The notes: generated by a model not told the origin, from the sequence alone. A stretch of 5,746 bases of DNA from Sulfurovum sp. (GCA_026984165.1 JALSSQ010000008.1:1-5746), one strand, 5' to 3'. Positions 1-4,951 are shown, counted from the stretch's first letter. Made by a program: numbers and translations.

Positions 1-1
1 A

Positions 2-127
2 CGTAATGGACAGGCACATACTTACTTGGAAGTGCAGAGTGATTATGGGCATGATGCTTTTTTGGTAGAGTTAGAGAAATTTGAAGCGCACATAAGAGAA
101 GTGTTAGAATTAGGAATTAGGAATTAG
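2..127 (+). CDS. metX: Homoserine O-acetyltransferase, C-terminal end (5' partial)
   Basis: This open frame runs in from the left edge and ends at TAG 125-127, giving the last 41 residues of a protein. The segment SDYGHDAFLVE is the hallmark C-terminal motif of the MetX alpha/beta-hydrolase family, and its His is the catalytic-triad His. MetX transfers an acetyl group from acetyl-CoA to homoserine in cytoplasmic methionine biosynthesis. The nucleophile Ser and triad Asp lie outside the window. The last residues (LELGIRN) are encoded by a 7-bp tandem repeat, so the extreme C-terminus looks recently altered rather than conserved. The gene is followed after 49 bp by xseB on the same strand. The family call rests on one short but very typical motif; a succinyl-transferring homologue cannot be excluded. 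Confidence 0.8.
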   Translation, partial: RNGQAHTYLEVQSDYGHDAFLVELEKFEAHIREVLELGIRN

Positions 128-133
128 GAATTA
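107..133. repeat. Heptanucleotide tandem repeat (GAATTAG), about 3.9 copies
   Basis: Units start at 107, 114 and 121, followed by a partial fourth unit (GAATTA) at 128-133; all are perfect. The array covers the last codons and the stop codon of metX. Because 7 is not a multiple of 3, three units contain TAG once in every frame, so the array closes any incoming reading frame. Confidence 0.95.
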
Positions 134-139
134 TGGTAT

Positions 140-158
140 GCTTTCTTTGAAAGCTTTT
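140..158 (+). terminator. Small hairpin with T-run between metX and xseB
   Basis: GCTTTC (140-145) pairs with GAAAGC (149-154) around a TTT loop and is followed by TTTT (155-158). This has the form of a weak intrinsic terminator or attenuator. The stem is only 6 bp and AT-rich, so it may reduce rather than stop transcription into xseB, or be fortuitous. Confidence 0.3.
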
Positions 159-176
159 ATAAAAGTGAGGTAAAAG

Positions 177-386
177 ATGAAGAACAGTACATTTGAGGAG
201 AAGTTAGAGCATTCTAAGGCATTGCTAGAGAAGCTGATGAATCCAGAGATTACGCTTGAAGAGTCAGTAAAACTATATGAAGAGGGTTTGAAGAACATTA
301 AAGAGGCGCAAAGGCTTATAGAAGAAGCAAAGACAAAAATAACTGTGATTGAACAAGCCAATCAAAATGTAGCTGAGGATGCATAA
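177..386 (+). CDS. xseB: Exodeoxyribonuclease VII small subunit
   Basis: The 69-residue product has the normal length for XseB and the family signature: an N-terminal FEEKLEHSKALLEKL helix, then ITLEESVKLYEEGLKNIKEAQRLIEEAKTKI. This predicts the short, highly charged helical hairpin that wraps around the XseA large subunit. Exonuclease VII degrades single-stranded DNA in both directions to oligonucleotides in the cytoplasm. xseA is not in this window, as is common for this pair. The start is ATG 177, with GAGG at 167-170 as ribosome binding site. Its TAA (384-386) shares one base with the ATG of the next gene, so the two are probably translationally coupled. The acidic tail (NVAEDA) is not diagnostic. 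Confidence 0.93.
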   Translation: MKNSTFEEKLEHSKALLEKLMNPEITLEESVKLYEEGLKNIKEAQRLIEEAKTKITVIEQANQNVAEDA

Positions 387-1198
387 TGGCACAGTTGGTA
401 GTCGCTGCACTTCAACTGCCAACACTGGGGATGAATGCTACACGTTTGGAGTTTTACCTTAAAAAAGCAGCGGAACGTGATGCAGATGTGATGTTACTTG
501 GTGAGTATGTACTCAACCACTTTTTTAAAGAGTTTGCCACGATGGCACCTAACATGGTGAAAGCACAGACCAAGAAACATCTTGAGTTACTTAAGAGTCT
601 TTCTATAAAGTATGATATTGTTTTTATTGCGCCGATTATCATTATAAAAAAAGATGGCTATCATAAAACCATTGTCAAAATAACTCCTAAAAATACACGC
701 TATTATGAACAACAAATTTTACTGCCCTATACCCACTGGAATGAAAAAAAGTTTTTTGCCAATGAAGTAGCACCTCTCAAAGATGCCATGACGTTTAATC
801 TTAAAGGCTTTAAGCTCATGGTAATGGCAGGTTTTGAGTTGCATTTTGATCCATTTTGGGAGCAGGTAACGCGTAAAAAAGTAGATTTGGTATTGCTTCC
901 TACGGCATCTACCTTTGGTTCTCACAACAGATGGAGAGAAATCATCAAGACCAAAGCCTTTTTGCATGGCTGTTATGTACTGCGTGCCAATCGTTTAGGG
1001 GAATACGCTGATAATGAGGTCAAATGGAAGTTTTATGGTGATACGATGCTTGTCTCACCTGAAGGTGAAGTAGAGATGATGCTTGAAGACAAAGAGTCTA
1101 TGCTTGTAGAGGTGATAGACAAGGCTGAAGTAACAGAGCATCGTAAGGCTTGGGGATTTGAGAGAGAATTAAAATTAAGAGAGGAGCAATCGTCATGA
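386..1198 (+). CDS. Nitrilase-superfamily (carbon-nitrogen hydrolase) protein with substituted catalytic residues
   Basis: The 270-residue length and overall pattern fit the carbon-nitrogen hydrolase fold: an N-terminal VVAALQLP strand, LLGEYV (E40, first catalytic Glu position), HWNEKKFF (E120, second Glu position), VDLVLLPTAS (166-175), FYGDTMLVSPEGEV (216-229) and a C-terminal WGFERELKLRE (256-266). Active family members use Glu-Lys-Cys. Where the Lys is expected (YRKxHL-type), this protein reads YYEQQILL (106-113), with E108, Q109 and Q110. Where the nucleophile Cys is expected (ICxDxxFPE-type), it reads MVMAGFELHF, placing G149 at the Cys position. The only Cys, C196, is elsewhere. I infer a non-hydrolytic homologue or one with different chemistry. 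The start overlaps the xseB stop by 1 bp (GAGG at 375-378), and the stop overlaps the next start by 4 bp. The family is clear; the substrate is unknown. Confidence 0.82.
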   Translation: MAQLVVAALQLPTLGMNATRLEFYLKKAAERDADVMLLGEYVLNHFFKEFATMAPNMVKAQTKKHLELLKSLSIKYDIVFIAPIIIIKKDGYHKTIVKITPKNTRYYEQQILLPYTHWNEKKFFANEVAPLKDAMTFNLKGFKLMVMAGFELHFDPFWEQVTRKKVDLVLLPTASTFGSHNRWREIIKTKAFLHGCYVLRANRLGEYADNEVKWKFYGDTMLVSPEGEVEMMLEDKESMLVEVIDKAEVTEHRKAWGFERELKLREEQSS

Positions 1199-1869
1199 CA
1201 CAAAGTGAATACTTTAACAGACAGATACAGCTTTGGGGCTCAAACGTACAACAGAGTTTAGAAAAGAAAAAAATCGCCATTATCGGTTCTGGCGGGCTTG
1301 GATGCACGTTGGCTATGGCATTGGGGACTTCGGGTATCGGTGAGATACATATGGTAGATTTTGATACAGTCTCTTCTCATAATATTCATAGACAAATCGC
1401 TTTTACATTGAATGATGAAGGCAAAAATAAAGCCAAGACAGTTTGTACTTTGGTAGAGTCTAAAAATCCTTTTGTCAAAGCGGTGGCTTTTGATATGCGT
1501 TTTGAAGATTTTAAAGAGATGGGAAACAGCTATGACCTCATACTTGATGCAACAGATAATCTACCTGTACGTGGGGAGATAGACAAACATGCAAAGACTA
1601 CCCATACCCCATGGATATATGCTTCAGTAGAAGAGTTTAATGGACAGGTATGTTTCTTTGATGAGGCAAACTTTCAAGTCTTTAACATCTCTGATCATAA
1701 ACCAGGGGGGATTACAGCACCCATAGTAATGCACATCGGTTCATTGCAAGCAAATTTGGCACTGCGATACCTTGCAGGGTTGCCTGTAAAAAAAGATAAA
1801 CTGTATTATCTTTACTTTAATGATGAGGGAGAACTCATCACTCAAAAGTTTGGTATGCCTAAAGCTTAA
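1195..1869 (+). CDS. Short ThiF/MoeB/HesA-like (E1-type) adenylyltransferase without zinc cysteines
   Basis: The 224-residue protein has the ATP-binding fold of E1-like enzymes: RQIQLWG (9-15), IGSGGLG (30-36), VDFDTVSSHNIHRQ (54-67) with D57, N63 and R66, GKNKA with K79, NP (91-92), DATDN (118-122) and IGSLQANLALRYLAG (181-195). Family members adenylate the C-terminal glycine of a ubiquitin-like sulfur carrier (ThiS or MoaD) or a related substrate. The nucleotide-binding residues are present, but both zinc CxxC motifs and the crossover-loop cysteine of typical MoeB/ThiF are missing; the loop is shortened to FNISDHKPGGITAP. The only cysteines are C37, C84 and C153. It starts at ATG 1195 within an ATGA overlap, with GAGGAG at 1181-1186. 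No thiS, moaD or other thiamine or molybdopterin gene is nearby, so I assign no gene symbol and no pathway. Confidence 0.85.
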   Translation: MTQSEYFNRQIQLWGSNVQQSLEKKKIAIIGSGGLGCTLAMALGTSGIGEIHMVDFDTVSSHNIHRQIAFTLNDEGKNKAKTVCTLVESKNPFVKAVAFDMRFEDFKEMGNSYDLILDATDNLPVRGEIDKHAKTTHTPWIYASVEEFNGQVCFFDEANFQVFNISDHKPGGITAPIVMHIGSLQANLALRYLAGLPVKKDKLYYLYFNDEGELITQKFGMPKA

Positions 1870-1877
1870 AAGAATAG

Positions 1878-1886
1878 TGCTAAAAT
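1878..1886 (+). promoter_or_regulatory. Candidate extended -10 promoter upstream of the lipoprotein gene
   Basis: TGC followed by TAAAAT (1881-1886) resembles an extended -10 element (TGnTATAAT with one mismatch), just after the ThiF-like stop and 28 bp before the lipoprotein ATG. No -35 box is apparent, as is usual in Campylobacterota. In such AT-rich DNA chance matches are common. Confidence 0.3.
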
Positions 1887-1913
1887 AATGCAAATAATCA
1901 AGAAGGATAAAAG

Positions 1914-2249
1914 ATGAAATTGAAAATATTATTTGTTTCTGCAATGATGTTGTTTTTTGCAGGATGTACGCAAGAGACACAAAACTCACTAAGTCGTTCA
2001 CTGCAAAACTGGACGGGTACAAACGGTGTGTTGGATGTATATGCAGGAGATAAACTTGTGCACAAATTTATACAGATAGATAAACTCTCTACTGCAAAAG
2101 GTACAACCGATGGAAACCCAAGACCTTATCGTTATGGATATGGTGTGGATGACAGAAATTTAAATGGTAAAAAAGATGCCGGAGAGAAGAAGGTTTATTT
2201 TGAATTTTCTGACTATTCAACATCATATGTATTTTATGAAAGAAACTAG
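1914..2249 (+). CDS. Small predicted lipoprotein with a calcium-loop-like motif
   Basis: The product is 111 residues. It begins with a basic MKLK, a hydrophobic stretch and the lipobox FAGC, so signal peptidase II should cleave before C18 and leave a lipid-anchored protein of about 94 residues outside the inner membrane. The mature part contains SLQNWTGTNGVLDVYAGDKLVHKF, a Tyr-rich PYRYGYG (71-77), and a 12-residue segment at 80-91 (D80, N82, N84, G85, D88, E91) matching the spacing of a DxNxNGxxDxxE calcium loop. It ends in an aromatic YFEFSDYSTSYVFYE. I recognise no named family; the look is of a conserved Campylobacterota lipoprotein, from memory only. It starts at ATG 1914 with AGAAGGA at 1901-1907. 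It lies 44 bp after the ThiF-like gene and 13 bp before ridA, so it may be co-transcribed or use its own promoter. Confidence 0.8.
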   Translation: MKLKILFVSAMMLFFAGCTQETQNSLSRSLQNWTGTNGVLDVYAGDKLVHKFIQIDKLSTAKGTTDGNPRPYRYGYGVDDRNLNGKKDAGEKKVYFEFSDYSTSYVFYERN

Positions 2250-2262
2250 AGGATAAGAAAAG

Positions 2263-2652
2263 ATGAAATTTATTGAAACAAAAGAAGCGCCAGCGGCTAT
2301 AGGACCTTATTCGCAAGCGATAGAAGCCAATGGATTGATATATACATCCGGACAAATTGCTTTGATGCCAGATGGTACTATGGAGACTAGAAATGTGGAA
2401 CATCAGACACATCAAGTCATGAAAAATCTTTTTTATGTACTTGAAGCTGCAGGAGCACATTTTAATGATGTAATAAAAACGACTATATATTTAGCAGATA
2501 TGAATGATTTTGAAACAGTCAATAATGTATATGCACATTATTTTGGTATGCATAAGCCTGCACGTAGTACGGTTGCAGTAAAAACATTACCTAAAAATGC
2601 TTTAGTTGAGATAGAATGTATTGCACTTGCAGATGCAGATTATACTTTTTAG
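2263..2652 (+). CDS. ridA: RidA family 2-iminobutanoate/2-iminopropanoate deaminase
   Basis: The 129-residue length and motifs are typical of RidA (YjgF/YER057c/UK114, once annotated as endoribonuclease L-PSP). Visible are APAAIGPYSQAI (9-20), IYTSGQIAL (26-34), a central NLFYVLEAAGAHFNDVIKTTIYLADMNDF region in which each piece is family-typical, PARSTVAV (99-106) with R101, the substrate carboxylate-binding Arg, and VEIECIA (115-121) with E116/E118. The protein forms cytoplasmic trimers and hydrolyses reactive enamine/imine intermediates made by PLP enzymes such as threonine dehydratase, protecting other PLP enzymes. Retention of the Arg and Glu suggests an active RidA rather than a divergent Rid subgroup. 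ATG 2263 is preceded by AGAGGA at 2248-2253, which overlaps the stop of the preceding lipoprotein gene. Confidence 0.95.
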   Translation: MKFIETKEAPAAIGPYSQAIEANGLIYTSGQIALMPDGTMETRNVEHQTHQVMKNLFYVLEAAGAHFNDVIKTTIYLADMNDFETVNNVYAHYFGMHKPARSTVAVKTLPKNALVEIECIALADADYTF

Positions 2653-2703
2653 ATTAAAAGCTTAAAGTGTTTAAAATAAGATTAAAATAGTTTTGGGTAT
2701 AAT
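2651..2703 (+). promoter_or_regulatory. Sigma70-type promoter for rplU-rpmA
   Basis: A perfect TATAAT lies at 2698-2703, preceded by TTTTGGG, with no -35 box. Upstream are spaced A/T tracts, including AGATTAAAA twice (2651-2659 and 2679-2687). This matches the Campylobacterota housekeeping promoter style (periodic A/T signal plus -10). The expected transcription start is near 2709-2711, giving a leader of about 35 nt before rplU. Confidence 0.75.
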
Positions 2704-2744
2704 CACGAACTTTTTAAAAAACATCCAATAACAAAGGGTTTGCA

Positions 2745-3050
2745 ATGTACGCAATCATTAAAGCAAGTGGTCAACAATTTAAAGTGCAAGAGGGTGATAT
2801 CATCTGTTTTGACAAGATGGGGCTTGATCCAAAATCAGCAGTAGAATTTAAAGAAGTTCTAGCATTAGACAACGGTGAACTGACCGTAGGTACTCCTTTC
2901 GTAGAAGGTGCAGTAGTGAAAGGTGAAGTCATCAATGAAGGTAGAGATAAAAAAGTTATCATCTACAAAAAGAGAAGAAGAAAAGATTCAAAACTCAAAC
3001 GTGGTTTCAGAAGAGACTTTACAAGAGTTAGAATAACAAAAATCGCATAA
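2745..3050 (+). CDS. rplU: 50S ribosomal protein L21
   Basis: The 101-residue protein is full length for bL21. It starts MYAIIKASGQQFKVQEGDII and ends with the basic region KVIIYKKRRRKDSKLKRGFRRDFTRVRITKI, both strongly family-typical. bL21 binds 23S rRNA in the large subunit and helps assembly. The start is ATG 2745 with AAAGGG at 2733-2738. It is the first gene of the rplU-rpmA unit behind a clear promoter, and is followed after 19 bp by rpmA. No leader structure that would explain autoregulation is visible in the short 5' leader. Confidence 0.97.
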   Translation: MYAIIKASGQQFKVQEGDIICFDKMGLDPKSAVEFKEVLALDNGELTVGTPFVEGAVVKGEVINEGRDKKVIIYKKRRRKDSKLKRGFRRDFTRVRITKIA

Positions 3051-3069
3051 ATCATAGAAGGAGAAAGAT

Positions 3070-3324
3070 ATGGCACACAAGAAAGGACAAGGATCCACTC
3101 AAAATAACCGTGATTCAGCTGGACGTCGTTTAGGTGTTAAGAAATATGGTGGAGAATCAGTAATTCCTGGTAACATCATCATCAGACAAAGAGGTACAAA
3201 AGTACATCCAGGTACAGGTGTAGGAATGGGGAAAGACCATACTATATTTGCTACAGTTGAGGGTGTGGTTCAATTTGGTAACAAAAGTAGAGGTCAGAAA
3301 AAAGTTTCAGTCATTCCTGCATAA
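3070..3324 (+). CDS. rpmA: 50S ribosomal protein L27
   Basis: The 84-residue protein is full length for bL27, with MAHKKGQGSTQNNRDS, then RRLGVKKYGGE, PGNIIIRQRG and GKDHTIFA. bL27 sits at the interface near the peptidyl-transferase centre, where its N-terminus contacts tRNA ends. The N-terminus begins directly with MAHKK, so there is no Firmicutes-type cleaved extension. ATG 3070 has a strong AAGGAG at 3058-3063. It is co-directional with rplU. In many bacteria obgE follows directly; here an opposite-strand gene intervenes and the two coding regions converge, with 33 bp between the stops. Confidence 0.97.
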   Translation: MAHKKGQGSTQNNRDSAGRRLGVKKYGGESVIPGNIIIRQRGTKVHPGTGVGMGKDHTIFATVEGVVQFGNKSRGQKKVSVIPA

Positions 3325-3339
3325 TGCTACCTTACCCTA

Positions 3340-3361
3340 ATAGAGAACTTTGTTTCTCTAT
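3340..3361. terminator. Hairpin between convergent rpmA and the minus-strand lipoprotein gene
   Basis: ATAGAGAA (3340-3347) pairs with TTCTCTAT (3354-3361) around a 6-nt loop: a perfect 8-bp stem between two convergent genes, overlapping the minus-strand stop codon. Neither side has a real T-run and the stem is AT-rich, so it is at best a weak bidirectional terminator. Confidence 0.35.
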
Positions 3362-3657
3362 AGGATTAAATCTCCATTTTCATCTATCTTCAATAAATTT
3401 CGACATTTGTTTCGACCTAAAAACCACCCATTATAATACTCTTTTTTGCGGTTAAAAAACCAATGTGACTTAGTATATGTTCCTTTGGCAGTCATACACC
3501 CATCACGAATACCTTTTTTAAATGTATCTGTTAAATCTACACCAAAATAAATGTTTTCATAATAATAACCACCTTCACTGACAGGTATCTCTTTTGTGCT
3601 ACAAGCGTTGTATAAAAAGAGCGTACCTGTAAGCAAAATAGTTTTTTTGAATGTCAT
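3358..3657 (-). CDS. Small predicted lipoprotein, opposite to its neighbours
   Basis: The 99-residue product starts MTFKKTILLTGTLFLYNAC, a basic start and hydrophobic core ending at C19. The lipobox is weak (Tyr at -3 and Asn at -2, where Leu and Ser/Ala are usual), so lipidation is likely but not certain. The mature part has FKKGIRDGC (46-54), TAKGTYTKSHWFFNRKKEY and NGWFLGRNKC (76-85). C54 and C85 could form a disulfide outside the cytoplasm. I recognise no named domain, but the Trp/Gly/Cys-rich pattern looks like a conserved small protein, not a random frame. ATG at 3657 is preceded on its own strand by AGGA (3670-3667) and a TATAAT (3690-3685). It interrupts rplU-rpmA-obgE, and its function is unknown. 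Confidence 0.78.
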   Translation of the reverse strand: MTFKKTILLTGTLFLYNACSTKEIPVSEGGYYYENIYFGVDLTDTFKKGIRDGCMTAKGTYTKSHWFFNRKKEYYNGWFLGRNKCRNLLKIDENGDLIL

Positions 3658-3684
3658 TACTTGTTTTCCTATGTGTTTTATGAG

Positions 3685-3690
3685 ATTATA
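3685..3690 (-). promoter_or_regulatory. -10 box for the minus-strand lipoprotein gene
   Basis: On the minus strand this reads TATAAT, within TTTGATATAATCTC, about 28 bp before the ATG. The predicted transcription start is near 3678, giving a leader of about 20 nt that contains the AGGA ribosome binding site. Upstream DNA on this strand is A/T-tract rich, as in other promoters of this phylum. Confidence 0.55.
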
Positions 3691-3713
3691 TCAAATAATT
3701 TTCTTAATTTCGA

Positions 3714-3719
3714 TATAAT
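3714..3719 (+). promoter_or_regulatory. -10 box for the obgE leader
   Basis: This is a perfect TATAAT within TTTCGATATAATTAGG, preceded by A/T tracts (3685-3710). The predicted start is near 3726, so the transcript would begin just before the 20-bp hairpin at 3737-3793 and carry a leader of about 110 nt before obgE. It points away from the minus-strand -10 only 23 bp away, so the two promoters share upstream DNA. Confidence 0.55.
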
Positions 3720-3736
3720 TAGGCCATTAAATTATT

Positions 3737-3805
3737 ATCCCAAAATATGCATTAGAAATCATCCATCTTTTACTCTAATGCATATTTTGGGATTATTGTT
3801 TTTTT
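3737..3805 (+). terminator. Perfect 20-bp hairpin followed by a T-run, in the obgE leader
   Basis: The arm 3737-3756 is the exact reverse complement of 3774-3793, with a 17-nt loop (3757-3773). TATTG and seven T (3799-3805) follow. In the plus direction this has the form of an intrinsic terminator; the minus direction lacks a comparable T-run. It lies between a plus-strand promoter and the obgE start, so it could be a leader attenuator, the end of a small RNA of about 80 nt (about 3726-3805), or the end of read-through from rpmA. The 5-nt gap between stem and T-run and the AT-rich stem make its efficiency uncertain. Confidence 0.65.
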
Positions 3806-3811
3806 GATAAT
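3806..3811 (+). promoter_or_regulatory. Possible second obgE -10 box
   Basis: GATAAT follows directly after the seven-T run, with a T-rich stretch upstream, and would start transcription near 3818, about 20 nt before the obgE ATG. This would let obgE be expressed independently of the hairpin upstream. It is one mismatch from TATAAT and remains speculative. Confidence 0.25.
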
Positions 3812-3838
3812 AGTTTTCGTAAAATAAAGGTTTAGTAT

Positions 3839-4951
3839 ATGTTTGTAGATAGTGTAGAACTTATGATAAGTTCAGGTAAAGGTGGCGCAGGTGCTATCTC
3901 TTTTTGGACTGAAAAATTTGTCACCAATGGTGGTCCTGATGGTGGAGATGGAGGACGTGGCGGCTCAGTTTTTTTTAAAGTAGATAATAATACTGATACC
4001 CTCTCTTCTCTTCGTGGACGCAAACATATCAAAGCGGAAAATGGACGACCTGGAGAAGGACGTAAATGTTATGGACGAAAAGGCAAAGATATAACCATTA
4101 CGGTACCTCCAGGCACCAGTGTTATCGATATGGAAACAGGTGACGAACTGATGGATTTGGTGAATGAGGGTGAGGTTATCCTTTTTTTAGAAGGGGGCAA
4201 AGGCGGATTGGGCAATATGCACTTCAAATCTTCGAGTAACCAAAGACCCACCTATGCACAGCCAGGATTGCCAGGTATTACCAAACAGGTGCGTTTAGAG
4301 ATGAAACTCATCGCAGATGTAGGTTTGGTGGGGTATCCAAATGTAGGTAAATCAACACTCATCTCCACACTTTCCAATGCAAAACCACAGGTAGCCAATT
4401 ATGAGTTTACAACACTCACGCCCAAACTTGGAGTGGTGCATGTTGGGGATTTTGATTCTTTTATGATGGCAGACATTCCTGGTATCATAGAAGGTGCCAG
4501 TGATGGTAGAGGGCTTGGGTTGGCGTTTTTAAAGCATATCGAACGTACCAAAACGCTTTTGCTTATGATAGATGCAGCCAATTATAGGGAGATGAAATAT
4601 CAGTATGAGACCTTGCTGGTAGAACTTCAGCGTTATTCTGAGACTTTGGCGACACGTAAGCATGCCGTTGCCATTACTAAGATAGATTCATTGCCACAAG
4701 ATGAAGTCAATAGATTGACAGAAAATTTTTTAGCAGATATTGGTTTAGAGGCAAATGACACATTGCATACATATAAAGCTGACCGTATGTATGTAAGTTA
4801 TGGTTTGAAAAAAGAGTTTGGGGTGAAACTTCCCAAAGAGAAGCCACTTTTTGTACTGCCTATTTCATCGGTAGCACATATCAACACTGAGCCTTTACGT
4901 TATGCGCTGGGTGATTTTGTCAAAAGTGTCAAAGAAGAAAACGAGGCATAG
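3839..4951 (+). CDS. obgE: Obg/CgtA family ribosome-assembly GTPase
   Basis: The 370-residue protein has the two conserved Obg regions. The glycine-rich Obg domain covers about 1-158 (SGKGGAGAISF, GGPDGGDGGRGGSV, GRPGEGRKCYGRKG, GGKGGLGN). The GTPase domain starts near 159, with G1 GYPNVGKS (165-172), switch region YEFTTLTPKLG, G3 DIPG (212-215), G4 TKID (280-283) and G5 in PISS (341-344). Obg binds the 50S subunit and couples late assembly to GTP and (p)ppGpp levels. G4 is TKxD instead of the common NKxD, and about 60 residues separate G4 from G5, longer than I expect from E. coli ObgE. The variable acidic C-terminal domain is reduced to EENEA. ATG 3839 follows AAGG at 3827-3830. proB starts 1 bp after the stop. 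Confidence 0.97.
   Translation: MFVDSVELMISSGKGGAGAISFWTEKFVTNGGPDGGDGGRGGSVFFKVDNNTDTLSSLRGRKHIKAENGRPGEGRKCYGRKGKDITITVPPGTSVIDMETGDELMDLVNEGEVILFLEGGKGGLGNMHFKSSSNQRPTYAQPGLPGITKQVRLEMKLIADVGLVGYPNVGKSTLISTLSNAKPQVANYEFTTLTPKLGVVHVGDFDSFMMADIPGIIEGASDGRGLGLAFLKHIERTKTLLLMIDAANYREMKYQYETLLVELQRYSETLATRKHAVAITKIDSLPQDEVNRLTENFLADIGLEANDTLHTYKADRMYVSYGLKKEFGVKLPKEKPLFVLPISSVAHINTEPLRYALGDFVKSVKEENEA
4943..4946 (+). promoter_or_regulatory. Ribosome binding site that fixes the proB start
   Basis: GAGG lies 6 nt before ATG 4953, inside the last codons of obgE. It supports 4953 as the proB start over the in-frame ATG at 4902, which would add 17 residues (MRWVILSKVSKKKTRHS) unlike the family and overlap obgE by 50 bp. 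Confidence 0.7.

Noticed and set aside
155..176. TATAAA-like -10 directly before xseB
   Set aside because: The predicted start would fall on the ribosome binding site, leaving almost no leader; ordinary AT-rich sequence is the simpler explanation.
2089..2460. Minus-strand open frame of 123 codons across the lipoprotein/ridA junction
   Set aside because: It lies antisense to two well-supported genes, its Ser/His/Phe-rich composition is typical of a shadow frame, and it shows no recognisable motif.
2661..2680. Weak inverted repeat TTAAA-GTG-TTTAA after ridA
   Set aside because: It is only 5 AT pairs with no T-run and lies in the A/T-tract region of the rplU promoter; it is not a credible terminator.
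3778..3807. Possible leader peptide MHILGLLFF within the obgE hairpin
   Set aside because: It has no ribosome binding site, starts inside the stem, and has no run of regulatory codons that would support translational attenuation.
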